A stretch of DNA of 64,000 nucleotides from Psychrobacter arcticus 273-4 (lineage in GTDB: Bacteria; Pseudomonadota; Gammaproteobacteria; Pseudomonadales; Moraxellaceae). Where the stretch lies: the NCBI RefSeq assembly GCF_000012305.1, contig NC_007204.1:1922001-1986000 (forward strand). The letters are read 5' to 3'. The position numbers were made by a program, and so were the translations under genes. The notes beneath the pieces are model-generated. The model saw only the letters and a program-made list of their open reading frames with translations, had not been told where the DNA came from and searched no databases. Positions 1 through 9,400 of the stretch are shown piece by piece (the stretch's first letter is position 1; every line of letters begins with the position of its first letter).

Positions 1-66
1 ATAATCTGAACGGGCTTTATAATAAGTCTAAGACAAAATCATTAAACTGAAGAAGATTACATTGAA

Positions 67-618
67 ATGGCAGCTACAGACGATACTAAAGAAGACCTAC
101 TGTCTATTAAAGACATCAGCAAACAGATCGAAGTTTTACTGCATGCTTCAGAAGTGCCCTTGACTGCTAATCACTTAAAAAAACACCTCTCCTTGACGAC
201 TAAGACCTTAGAGCAGGCTCTAGCACTGCTAAAGCAACGTTTGGATCTTGGCGTATTAAATTTACATCATACTGCCAGTGGTTATCGCTTGCAAATCGCT
301 GATAGCCATAGTGCCTTAATCCAAAGCGTCTTTCCACAACGTCAAGAACGTCTAAGCCAAGCGTTACTTGAGACACTGAGTGTGATTGCTTATAAGCAAC
401 CGGTGACGCGCAGCGACATAGAACATGTGCGCGGTGTGACGCTATCGAGCACTATATTACGCCAACTATTTGATAAAGGTTGGATTGAAGAGAACGGTCA
501 TAAAGATACTTTAGGGCGTCCGGCATTGCTGCACACCACACCGAAATTTTTAGATGCCTTTGGACTGAGCCATTTGGATGAGCTGCCGCCCATGCCAGAT
601 ATAGTTGAAATACTTTAA
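67..618 (+). CDS. scpB: Segregation and condensation protein B (ScpB)
   Basis: ScpB works with ScpA and SMC in chromosome condensation and segregation. The 183-aa product has the two tandem winged-helix domains of the family (about residues 18-80 and 90-165). The conserved second-domain stretch ETLSVIAYKQPVTRSDIE and the motif LGRPALLHTTPKF are visible. The start at 67 follows a purine-rich GAAGAAG stretch at 50-56. The 3' end is odd: the last five codons (IVEIL) and the stop lie inside a 138-bp inverted-repeat element that begins at 600. The native C-terminus has therefore been replaced, although the conserved domains end before this point and function is probably kept. scpA would be expected upstream, outside the window. 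Confidence 0.93.
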   Translation: MAATDDTKEDLLSIKDISKQIEVLLHASEVPLTANHLKKHLSLTTKTLEQALALLKQRLDLGVLNLHHTASGYRLQIADSHSALIQSVFPQRQERLSQALLETLSVIAYKQPVTRSDIEHVRGVTLSSTILRQLFDKGWIEENGHKDTLGRPALLHTTPKFLDAFGLSHLDELPPMPDIVEIL

Positions 619-737
619 AGTCGCTACAGTACTACTGGTGTAAATTTTTTGCAGCCTCTGTCTGCGTAGGCACAGCAAGCAAGAAAAATTTGCACCAGTA
701 GTACGTGTTGTATCGATATTACTTTTCACCGACTATA
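600..737 (+). repeat. 138-bp inverted-repeat element (MITE-like), copy 1
   Basis: The ends are TATAGTTGAAATAC on the left and, on the right, the reverse complement of TATAGTCGGTGAAAAG. A long internal stem-loop joins GTGTAAATTTTTTGC with its near-complement around GCAAGAAAAATTTGCAC. It is flanked by TA on both sides, as in IS630/Tc1-type insertions. This copy begins inside the scpB reading frame and provides its stop codon. Confidence 0.9.
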
Positions 738-802
738 TAGACAGCATCAGAGCATCCTCTTAAATAAATTAAAATTAGACCGATAAAATATTCTTACTCA
801 AT

Positions 803-837
803 AAAAAAGGACACACCATTTAGGTATGTCCTTTTTT
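803..837. terminator. Bidirectional rho-independent terminator between scpB and lolA
   Basis: The arms AAAAAAGGACA and TGTCCTTTTTT form an 11-bp stem, with further ACC/GGT pairing inside the loop. There is an A-tract on one side and a T-tract on the other, so it can act on both of the convergent genes. Confidence 0.85.
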
Positions 838-897
838 ATTGTTCTAGTAAGTCAGCTTAATCAATAAATTTCTTGATCAGCTTTTGATAATTGGCTC

Positions 898-1599
898 TTA
901 TTGATTGATAATATCAACACCTTTTGGTGGTGTGAACTTAAACTGACTGCTACTGATGCTTGAGTTCATTTTGATACGGCTAAACCTAATAGAGGTGGTT
1001 TGACCCAAGCTATCATTTAACACCATCATCACAGGCTTACCACCGCTAAAGCTCATTGATAAGCTCTTAAAGCTGGCACTATCTGACTTTGGATACAACA
1101 CATAGTAGTTTTTATTGGCATACGGCTGGGTGATTTTAAAGTTCTTATCGATTTTACTTGGGTCACCCGATAGTAATAGCGCCGGTGTATTACCCACCTG
1201 GCTGTCTACCTTTTGTTTGGTTGCTTGCTCCAAATCCTTATCATAAACCCACATCGAGCTACCATTCGCCACAATCAGCTGTTCTGACGGTGATTTAGTT
1301 TCCCAGCGGAAATTATTTGGACGTTGTACACTCATAGCACCACTGAACGTACCGCTATTAGCGCCCTTGGTCGTTTGGCTAAAGTTGGCAGTCATGCTTT
1401 TGGTATTGGTTAAAAGCTTGTTTAGACGCTTAGACGCCGTTAATTTATCTGCAGGTGCTGCTGTCGCCGATTGCGTTAATGCCATCATAGGAGCTGCAAC
1501 GCCAAGCGTGGTCATTAAAACACCTGCCAATGCTCCGCCCATAAGTTTTTGTTTTAACGTTATTGCCTGTTTATTCGATTGATTGGTTAATAAAGTCAT
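898..1599 (-). CDS. lolA: Outer-membrane lipoprotein carrier protein LolA
   Basis: LolA is the periplasmic chaperone that takes lipoproteins from the LolCDE transporter to LolB at the outer membrane. The start chosen is the ATG at 1599, giving 233 aa. It is preceded by a GAAAGAGGA ribosome site, and the reading frame then opens with a basic stretch and a signal peptide ending near SATAA. An upstream in-frame ATG at 1653 would add 18 residues before the signal and is less likely. The mature part shows the LolA fold signatures TANFSQT, RPNNFRWE, VYDKDLEQ and LGQTTSIRFS. It is monocistronic, followed by a shared terminator at 803-837. Confidence 0.9.
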   Translation of the reverse strand: MTLLTNQSNKQAITLKQKLMGGALAGVLMTTLGVAAPMMALTQSATAAPADKLTASKRLNKLLTNTKSMTANFSQTTKGANSGTFSGAMSVQRPNNFRWETKSPSEQLIVANGSSMWVYDKDLEQATKQKVDSQVGNTPALLLSGDPSKIDKNFKITQPYANKNYYVLYPKSDSASFKSLSMSFSGGKPVMMVLNDSLGQTTSIRFSRIKMNSSISSSQFKFTPPKGVDIINQ

Positions 1600-1875
1600 T
1601 ATAAATCCTCTTTCAAAATGCAAAATCGCATAAAAAATAAAACGTTTTATCAAATTTTTGTTTTCGGTAAATGTTTATCGTACGAGTACAAAACCGGTGT
1701 GATAAAACAATGAGGACAGTGTGCCAGTTTTTTTATTACGCGCCTAGTCATGATTTGCAATCATTACTACCGACGCCATACACGCTTGTAACCAGCACCG
1801 TTACACAGTAATAAATGGTCGTTATGATGGTTTTAATAGTTTTTAGCGCTGGTTAACATAAGCTTATAGGCATAA
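1600..1875. other. lolA-rpmA intergenic region
   Basis: This AT-rich stretch of about 275 bases upstream of lolA must carry the lolA promoter on the minus strand. I see no gene or strong repeat in it. Confidence 0.5.
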
Positions 1876-1911
1876 AAAAGCCCTTACTACCTACCGGTAA
1901 TAAGGGCTTTC
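1876..1911 (-). terminator. Rho-independent terminator of rplU-rpmA
   Basis: On the minus strand AAGCCCTTA...TAAGGGCTT forms the stem and a run of T follows. It lies 50 bases past the rpmA stop. Confidence 0.85.
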
Positions 1912-1961
1912 TTAGTCATCGAATTATTTTACCTAAAAGATAAAACAATCTAGATGGGCAA

Positions 1962-2219
1962 TTATGCGCTTTCAACCATCACATAACGACGGTTAAATTT
2001 ACCTTTGGTCGCAAACTTTACCACACCGTCATTTAGTGCAAATAAAGTATGGTCACGACCCATGCCAACACCTTCGCCGGCGTGGAATTCTGTACCACGT
2101 TGACGAACGATGATGTTACCAGCGACGATGGCTTGACCACCAAAGATTTTTACGCCGAGCATTTTTGGGTTTGAATCACGACCGTTACGGCTTGAACCGG
2201 CAGCTTTTTTATGTGCCAT
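1962..2219 (-). CDS. rpmA: 50S ribosomal protein L27
   Basis: L27 is a large-subunit ribosomal protein whose N-terminal tail reaches the peptidyl-transferase centre. The 85-aa product begins [16 protein letters not shown] and continues with [21 protein letters not shown], which is typical of the family. It lies 91 bases downstream of rplU on the same strand, and a terminator follows. The reverse complement upstream of the start holds AAGGAGAT, a good ribosome site. Confidence 0.98.
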   Translation of the reverse strand: MAHKKAAGSSRNGRDSNPKMLGVKIFGGQAIVAGNIIVRQRGTEFHAGEGVGMGRDHTLFALNDGVVKFATKGKFNRRYVMVESA

Positions 2220-2310
2220 GAGAAAATCTCCTTGTTAATGTGACTTATCGCTAATGCGACAACTCTTAAGCATGTAGTGCGCTATTTAGCAGTAATTGCT
2301 AAGTGGTGAA

Positions 2311-2622
2311 TTAGGCATTAATAGCTTTGATTTTTAACAAGGTATACCATTGGCGGTGACCTTGCTCTTTGTGGTAATGCTTACGACGGTTGTGCTTGAC
2401 GATACGGATTTTTTCGCCGCGACCATGCTCAACAACTTCAACTTCAACACTAGCACCTTCAACGATAGGCTGACCGATCTTGACAGTTTCACCATCAACA
2501 ATCATCAACACATCTTCAAATTTGATTGTTTCGCCTGTTTCTGCTTTAAGTAATTCAACTTTAAGCAATTCATTAACGACTACACGGTGCTGTTTACCAC
2601 CAGTTTTGATTACTGCGTACAT
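2311..2622 (-). CDS. rplU: 50S ribosomal protein L21
   Basis: L21 is a 23S rRNA-binding protein of the large subunit. It is 103 aa with the family signatures [14 protein letters not shown] and [16 protein letters not shown]. It is the first gene of rplU-rpmA. The divergent ispB neighbour (start 3313) is the same arrangement as in E. coli and Pseudomonas. Confidence 0.98.
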   Translation of the reverse strand: MYAVIKTGGKQHRVVVNELLKVELLKAETGETIKFEDVLMIVDGETVKIGQPIVEGASVEVEVVEHGRGEKIRIVKHNRRKHYHKEQGHRQWYTLLKIKAINA

Positions 2623-2713
2623 TGTATGACTCCGTTTAACCCGTGTGCCGTGGCTGATATCATACCAACACTTCGACGACGAACACGACAGGGAAAAATT
2701 AAAGGCAAGATTT

Positions 2714-2744
2714 TACGGCTTTTTGCTCATAAAAGCAAGCCGTA
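2714..2744 (-). promoter_or_regulatory. Hairpin in the rplU leader
   Basis: The arms TACGGCTT and AAGCCGTA (8 bp, perfect) enclose a partly paired loop, about 92 bases before the rplU start. It would form in the rplU 5' UTR and could serve ribosomal-protein feedback or early termination. I see no sequence match to a known leader family. Confidence 0.35.
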
Positions 2745-3130
2745 CCTCTTGTTTTTGTATGGTGGTAATACCAAAAATCTATGCTCGTATCAGGCACAAT
2801 GTCGTTGATTAACCAGCGTAATGTATATCGCTATTAATACAGACCGCCTAATAACAAAACAAACAGGAATATTGGTTAAAATCCAACAGCGGCTATTATA
2901 GCTTATCTAATCAGATACTTACAGTTTTTTGTAAATAGACAGGTAATCGGCATACATTATGAAGAAATAATTTTTAATATATCCATATATTGAATCAGTT
3001 ATTGGCCATTTTTTACAATAATCAGTGCCGTATTATATATTAAGCTGCACTGTGCTATCTGCTATACTTAAATCATCAATTTATTTAAACAGCTATGCTA
3101 TTATGCCTAGAACACTGGCTTTACGGCATA
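2745..3130. other. rplU-ispB intergenic region
   Basis: AT-rich non-coding DNA between divergent genes. It should hold the rplU promoter, and possibly the original ispB promoter if the repeat at 3131 did not replace it. No gene is seen. Confidence 0.5.
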
Positions 3131-3268
3131 TATAGTTGAAATACTTTAAAGTCGCTACCGTATTACTGGTGTAAATTTTTTGCAGCCTCTGTCTGCGTAG
3201 GCACAGCAAGCAAGAAAAATTTGCACCAGTAGTACGTGTTGTATCGATATTACTTTTCACCGACTATA
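3131..3268 (+). repeat. 138-bp inverted-repeat element, copy 2
   Basis: Same element as at 600-737, in the same orientation. It ends 44 bases before the ispB start, so any ispB promoter must lie within the element, in that short gap, or upstream of it. Confidence 0.9.
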
Positions 3269-3312
3269 GCTGTTTAAATATCCTTAAACTCTCATTGGTA
3301 TGATTATTCATT

Positions 3313-4362
3313 ATGACTTGTACTTCTTTATCTAACGTCGCCGCCCCATTATCTACTGCGCCATCAGTCAATCTATCAACAACACCAACCTATGCTAATA
3401 TCCAAAGCATTGTTGCTGATGATTTTGAGATTATGGACAAACAAGTCTTTGGTAGTCTCAATTCCAAAGTTCAGCTGGTGATGAATGTGTCACAGCATGT
3501 GATTAACGCTGGTGGCAAACGTATGCGCCCACTGATCACATTGTTATGCGCGCGAATGTTTAATGATGAGCCATCACAGCAAGCCATGCACTTGGCGGCG
3601 ATTACTGAGATGCTGCATACGGCAACCTTGGTACATGATGATGTGATTGATGAATCAGGACAGCGCCGTGGTAAGGCTACCGCCAATGCCACTTGGGATA
3701 ATGCCACAGCGGTACTGGTCGGTGATTATCTGATTGCTCGCGCTTTTAATTTGTTGGTGGGCTTTCAGAGTCTACCTTTATTGCAAGTATTCTCAGACGG
3801 CACTTGTGATATCGCTGAAGGTGAAGTATTGCAGTTACAACATCAGCATAACCCTGAAGCAACTGAGCAAGACTATCTGAACATCATCGATGGTAAGACT
3901 TCACGGTTGTTTATGATGGCAACTCAAGGCGCTGCGATTTTGCAAGGTCAAATTCAGCACCTGCAAGCATTAGCGGATTTTGGACAGCACTTTGGCAATG
4001 CCTTTCAGATCATCGATGACGTGCTTGATTATAGTGGTGACAGCGAATTGATGGGTAAAAATCTCGGCGATGATTTAGCGGAAGGAAAACCTACCCTACC
4101 AACGATTAAAGCACTAGAGCTATTAAAAGACAGTAACAAAGAAGACTATGAGCAGCTACGTATTGCGGTGCAGACAGGAAAAACACCAAATGCAGAGCAG
4201 TTAATCGCTTTGGTACGTCATTCAGGCTCACTAGAGTACTGTAAACAGCGTGCGTTAGAAGAAACCAAGCTTGCCCAACAAGCGCTCAGTAGCTTACCTG
4301 ACAATCGCTATCGTCAAGGCTTATACCAGTTGACTGAACTCGCCAGCGCTCGCTTGTTATAA
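3313..4362 (+). CDS. ispB: All-trans polyprenyl (octaprenyl) diphosphate synthase
   Basis: The enzyme extends farnesyl diphosphate with isopentenyl diphosphate to make the side chain of ubiquinone. The 349-aa protein has the trans-prenyltransferase motifs in order: GGKRMRP (67-73), first aspartate-rich motif DDVID (109-113), GDYLIARAF (137-145), GKTSRLF (194-200) and second aspartate-rich motif DDVLD (235-239). The N-terminal 30 residues are a low-complexity Ser/Thr/Pro extension, so a later start cannot be excluded. Chain length cannot be read from sequence; octaprenyl is the usual product in relatives. Confidence 0.95.
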   Translation: MTCTSLSNVAAPLSTAPSVNLSTTPTYANIQSIVADDFEIMDKQVFGSLNSKVQLVMNVSQHVINAGGKRMRPLITLLCARMFNDEPSQQAMHLAAITEMLHTATLVHDDVIDESGQRRGKATANATWDNATAVLVGDYLIARAFNLLVGFQSLPLLQVFSDGTCDIAEGEVLQLQHQHNPEATEQDYLNIIDGKTSRLFMMATQGAAILQGQIQHLQALADFGQHFGNAFQIIDDVLDYSGDSELMGKNLGDDLAEGKPTLPTIKALELLKDSNKEDYEQLRIAVQTGKTPNAEQLIALVRHSGSLEYCKQRALEETKLAQQALSSLPDNRYRQGLYQLTELASARLL

Positions 4363-4527
4363 TTATTTACCAAGAACGCTTAGCTCTTGTTTATGTTTCT
4401 ACTATATCAATGAGAGTCAAATCGATACTGCTTATATTGATATAAGCAGTTAAATGTCTTTACTGCTACATTTTTACTTAATTATTGCTAAGGCAGTGTT
4501 TTTCTGAACAGCCTAATAATTTCTATT

Positions 4528-4665
4528 TATAGTCGGTGAAAAGTAATATCGATACAACAGGTACTACTGGTGCAAATTTTTCTTGCTTGCTGTGCCTACG
4601 CAGACAGAGGCTGCAAAAAATTTACACCAGTAATACGGTAGCGACAGTAAAGTATTTCAACTATA
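4528..4665 (-). repeat. 138-bp inverted-repeat element, copy 3
   Basis: Inverted orientation relative to copy 1 (TATAGTCGG end first). It lies between ispB and the RND operon. Confidence 0.9.
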
Positions 4666-4853
4666 TGTGTATCATTTTATCGATGGTACACTTCTATACC
4701 TTTCAAACAAACAAAATTTAACAATGTTATCACTGACTATCCACTGTAGATTTTGCCCTTCACTTTTAGCGTAACGCTTTTGTTTTCAATAGGTTCTAGT
4801 CGTTTATCAGGATAAAAGTCAATTACAACCTCCAAAAATGGTTTTTTTGTGCC

Positions 4854-4885
4854 TTGACTGTGGGGTATACCCTATAGTTTATAAT
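4854..4885 (+). promoter_or_regulatory. MerR-type promoter and operator for the RND efflux operon
   Basis: The -35 box TTGACT (4854-4859) and the -10 box TATAAT (4880-4885) are separated by 20 bp, too long for ordinary sigma70 promoters but usual for MerR-family activation. The spacer holds the perfect palindrome GGGTATACCC (4863-4872) inside a larger imperfect 22-bp dyad from ACTGTG to TATAGT. The layout closely parallels the ZntR-controlled zntA promoter of E. coli. The regulator gene is not in this window. Confidence 0.55.
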
Positions 4886-5043
4886 CTCTCATTAAATTTA
4901 CTTATCCGGTTATTGAGCATTCGACATACTTTGATAACGATAAATGCCTATTAATTTTTTATATTTTCTACGTTAAGCTGTATCCATAAACTTTTTATAC
5001 TGTCACTATTTATTATATGATATTTATATTGCCGAGGACCTTG
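4886..5043 (+). other. Leader region of the RND operon
   Basis: About 158 bases of AT-rich sequence between the predicted promoter and the adaptor start. It ends in a GAGGACC ribosome site. No coding frame is seen. Confidence 0.4.
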
Positions 5044-6390
5044 ATGAAGCACTCTTATCTTGCGCTTGTAATAGCAACTGTACTATCTGGAGCTGTACTG
5101 GTTGGCTGTGACAAAAAAGAGGATGCCGCTGGCGACGCGGCGGCGGCACAGCAACAAATGCCACCCTCCGTCGTCAACGTTCAGACTGTTACTTTTGATA
5201 CCGTACCACAAGTACAGATTTTTGCTGGACGCACAGCGGCTTATCAAACCGCTGATGTCCGCCCACAGGTGAGCGGAATTATCGACGAAGTGTTGTTCCG
5301 TGAGGGCAGCAACGTCAAAAAAGGTCAACCTTTATATCGCATCAATACGGATAACTACGCAACGTCTATTACCAGTGGTCAGGCGGCGATAGCACAAGCA
5401 GAAGCCAACTATCAGACAGCATTGGCTAATAATGCCAATGCAAAAGCGGATTTGGCCAGCCGTCAAGCATCTCTATCACAAGCACAAAATGACTTGCAAC
5501 GTCTGCAAGGTTTGGTTGCTATTGATGCCATCTCAAAGCAGCAGTACGACCAAGCACAAACCACCGTGCGTACGGCGCAAGCCGCCGTCCAAAGCGCCAA
5601 TGCGGCTATCAGTCAATCACAAGCAGGTATTGAGAGTGCAAAAGCTGGTATTCAGACAGCAAAAGCTGGCTTGCAAGCGAGTACCTTAGATCTAAATCGT
5701 ACCATCGTGCGTGCTCCTATATCAGGTCGTACAGATCGCTCTAGCGTGACTGCTGGTACATTGGTCAGCTCAGGTCAACCTACTCCTTTAGTGACCATCT
5801 CACGCCTAGATCCTATCTATGTCGATATCAGTCAATCATCCTCTGAGCTGCTTAAATTGCGTCAGCAGATATCTGCAGGCAAAGCGCAAGCAGGAATGAA
5901 CTCAGTTGAATTGGTGTTAGAGGACGGTTCAACCTATCCTGTACGTGGCGAATTAGCATTGTCAGAAGCGAAAGTTGATGAATCAACAGGTGCAGTGACA
6001 TTACGTGCAGTCTTCCCGAATAATAGCAATATCTTATTACCCGGTATGTATGTCAGCGCCCGCTTAACTCAAAGCGTGATCACCAATGCGGCACTCGTCC
6101 CACAAAGCGCCGTGATGCGCTCGACCAAAAGCGAGACGCAAGTTTATATCGTTGATGAAAACAATAAAATCCAAGTTCGTCCGGTCACGATTAATGGCAC
6201 ATATCAAGGACAATGGGTGGTCACTGACGGTCTTCAAGCTGGCGACAAAGTAGTGATTATCGGTGGTGCAAAAGTGAAGCCTGAACAAGAGGTTATTGCG
6301 AAGCCATTAGAAAATCCAAACCCTGCGCCTGCTGCCAAAAAGGCTGCTGCCAAAACACCGCAGCAAGCTGCACAATCAGCCGCCAAATAA
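5044..6390 (+). CDS. RND efflux periplasmic adaptor subunit (AcrA-like lipoprotein)
   Basis: This membrane-fusion protein links the inner-membrane pump to the outer-membrane channel. The ATG at 5044 is chosen over 5017: it follows GAGGACC and puts a lipoprotein signal at the N-terminus with lipobox LVGC (Cys22). The 448-aa protein shows the family order: barrel-sandwich halves (ADVRPQVSGIIDEVLFREG and RTIVRAPISGRTDRS), between them a long Ala/Gln-rich helical hairpin of about residues 115-210, then beta-barrel and membrane-proximal domains. The C-terminal tail is rich in Ala, Lys and Pro. It is first in a three-gene operon, 35 bases before the pump gene. The HAE1 family suggests drugs, detergents or hydrophobic compounds as substrates, but a MerR-type promoter leaves room for another signal. 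Confidence 0.93.
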   Translation: MKHSYLALVIATVLSGAVLVGCDKKEDAAGDAAAAQQQMPPSVVNVQTVTFDTVPQVQIFAGRTAAYQTADVRPQVSGIIDEVLFREGSNVKKGQPLYRINTDNYATSITSGQAAIAQAEANYQTALANNANAKADLASRQASLSQAQNDLQRLQGLVAIDAISKQQYDQAQTTVRTAQAAVQSANAAISQSQAGIESAKAGIQTAKAGLQASTLDLNRTIVRAPISGRTDRSSVTAGTLVSSGQPTPLVTISRLDPIYVDISQSSSELLKLRQQISAGKAQAGMNSVELVLEDGSTYPVRGELALSEAKVDESTGAVTLRAVFPNNSNILLPGMYVSARLTQSVITNAALVPQSAVMRSTKSETQVYIVDENNKIQVRPVTINGTYQGQWVVTDGLQAGDKVVIIGGAKVKPEQEVIAKPLENPNPAPAAKKAAAKTPQQAAQSAAK

Positions 6391-6425
6391 TTCCATTCAA
6401 AGCTAGGAAGACTTAGGGATTTACT

Positions 6426-9400
6426 ATGTCACGTTTTTTTATTAATCGCCCTATTTTTGCTTGGGTGCTGGCTGTTTTGGTCATGCTCATCGGGGTGATA
6501 TCGGTTCTTAACCTACCGATTGAACAGTATCCACGTATTGCACCACCGACGATTTCGGTCAGTGCAAGCTACCCTGGTGCTAACGCGCAAACCGTTGAAA
6601 ATTCAGTAATACAGATTATTGAGCAGCGCATGAAAGGGCTTGATGGTCTGATGTATATGTCATCATCGAGCTCTTCAAATGGTAGTGCCTCAGTGACGCT
6701 TACCTTTGAGAACGGTACTGATTCTGATACTGCTCAGGTACAAGTACAGAACAAACTGCAAGCCGCGATGAGCTCGTTACCTGAATCGGTACAGCGTCAA
6801 GGCGTTAACGTTAATAAATCATCTAGCAGCTTTATGATGGTGCAGGCGTTCATCTCCGAAGATGGCAATATGGATCGATCAGATATTGGCGATTATATTA
6901 ACTCCAATGTCCTCGATGCGATCAGTCGTGTTGAAGGTGTGGGTGAGGTTCAAGTCTTTGGCTCTACCTATGCGATGCGTGTTTGGCTTGACCCTTCACG
7001 CCTACGTAGCTACAACATGGTGCCATCTGATGTCGTCAATGCGATACGAGCACAGAACACTCAGGTATCTGCTGGTCAATTAGGACAAGCACCTGCTGAC
7101 ACTGACCAACAGGTTATCAACGCTACTGTTACGGTGCAAAGCTATTTACAAACGCCTGAAGAATTTCAAAACATTCTGTTAAAAACTGACACCGCTGGTG
7201 CGCAGGTACGTTTAGGCGATGTGGCGGATGTCGAAATCGGCAGTGAGAATTATAGCGTTGTGTCTTTATATAATGGACAAGAAGCGGCTGGTTTGGGTAT
7301 TTCGCTTGCTGCTGGTGCCAACGCACTTGAAACTCGTGAGGCAGTTGGTGTGCGTATGGCAGAGCTGGAAAAGAATTTTCCAGCTGGTCTGACATCAGTG
7401 GTTCCTTATGACACCACACCATTTGTTCGTCTATCTATCGAACAAGTCGTTATGACCCTCATTGAGGCGATCGTATTAGTATTTATCGTTATGTTCCTTT
7501 TCTTACAGAACTGGCGCGCGACTATCATTCCAACGCTTGCCGTACCTGTTGTTCTATTGGGTACGTTTGGGGTGCTGTATATTGCTGGCTTTAGTATCAA
7601 CGTATTGACCATGTTTGCTATGGTGCTCTCCATTGGTCTATTGGTCGATGATGCAATCGTTGTCGTAGAGAACGTTGAGCGTATATTAGAAGAAGATCCT
7701 CACATTTCTATTAAAGACGCGACCGTTCAATCGATGGGTGAAATCAGTAAGATCGTTATTGGTATTGCGCTTATTTTATCCGCTGTATTCATACCGATGG
7801 CTTTCTTTGGCGGCTCAACAGGCGTGATTTACCGTCAGTTCTCTATTACTTTGATTACCAGCATGGTGTTATCAGCCATGGTCGCGCTTGTTTTCACCCC
7901 TGCCCTATGTGTGACATTGCTAAAACGTGGCAAAAGTCATGAAAAAGGCAATAGCGAAAATCAAAAAGGCTTCTTTGGTTGGTTTAACCGCTCTTTTACC
8001 AAAACCAGTCAATCTTATGAAAAATTTATTGGTAAAAGCTTCCGTTTTAAATGGTTATATCTGATTGTCTATGCCGCCATTATCGGTATTATGGCAGTGG
8101 TGTTCTTGCGTATTCCGGGCTCATTTTTACCAGAAGAAGATCAAGGTATTATGTTTACCTTGGTTCAGCTTCCTGCCGGCTCTACACTAGATGAGACACA
8201 AGACGTACTGGATAAAATTAGAAACTATTACGACACTCAAGAGAGCGATAACATTGCTTCTGTCTTTACCATTGCAGGCTTTAGTTTTGCTGGTCAAGGT
8301 CAAAATATGGGTCTGGCATTTGTACGTTTGTCAGATTGGGAGGAACGTTCTGGTGATGAAAACACAGCCCAAGCCGTTGCTGGTCGAGCAATGGGTTATT
8401 TCTTTACTCAGTTAAATGAAGCGCAAGTATTCGCCATTGTACCCCCAGCTATTACTGAGCTTGGTAATGCCAGTGGTTTTAATTTAATGCTTCAAGATAG
8501 TGGCAACCTTGGACACGATGGGTTACTTGAAGCCCGTAATATGCTCTTAGGTATGGCAGCACAGAATGAACAAGTTGCTGGTGTGCGTCCTAACGGTCAA
8601 GAAGATTCGCCACAACTTAAAATTGATATCAACCAAGAACAAGCTGCTGCTTATGGCTTGTCGTTAAGTAATATCAACAGCGTCATCTCAACAGCGTGGG
8701 GCTCAAGTTACGTTAATGACTTCGTCGATCGTGGTCGTATTAAACGCGTCTATGTACAAGGTGAGGCAAGCAGCCGCACCAACCCTGATGACATTGGTAA
8801 ATGGTATGTACGAAATGACATGAACGATATGATTTCGTTCGATGCATTCTCTAGCAGTGAGTGGCAGTCAGGCTCACCACGTCTCACTCGCTACAACAGC
8901 TTACCGTCAATGAATATCCAAGGTAGCGCAGCACCGGGTTTAAGTACTGGTGAGGCAATGAGTTCTATGGAAGCCATGATAGATAAGTTACCTGAAGGCA
9001 TCAGTTACGAGTGGACAGGCATGTCATTGGAAGAGCAAAAGTCAGGTGCACAAGCGCCTATACTTTATGCGCTGTCAATCCTAGTCGTGTTCTTGTGCTT
9101 GGCGGCTCTATATGAAAGCTGGTCTATACCCTTCTCTGTCCTATTGGTCATTCCACTTGGGGTATTGGGTGCCGTGATATTTACTTGGCTACGCGGTTTT
9201 GCCAATGATATTTACTTGCAAGTTGGTCTACTTACGGTCGTTGGTCTATCGGCCAAAAATGCCATCTTGATTATTGAGTTTGCCAAAGAGCGCCAAGAGG
9301 CAGGTTATAGTCTCACAGAGGCCGTCATGACAGCAGCGCGTCAACGCTTACGTCCAATTATTATGACCTCTCTTGCCTTTGGACTAGGTGTTGTGCCATT

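Noticed and set aside
4536..4721. Recurring short frames beginning MKSNIDTT (also at 31744, 60543, and on the minus strand at 11562 and 37030)
   Set aside because: They start at a GTG within the 138-bp element and read through its hairpin. They recur only because the element recurs, with different tails, so they are not genes.
4873..4878. TATAGT as an alternative -10 box for the RND promoter
   Set aside because: It would leave only 13 bp to TTGACT. The TATAAT at 4880 matches better and makes sense with a MerR-type 20-bp spacer.
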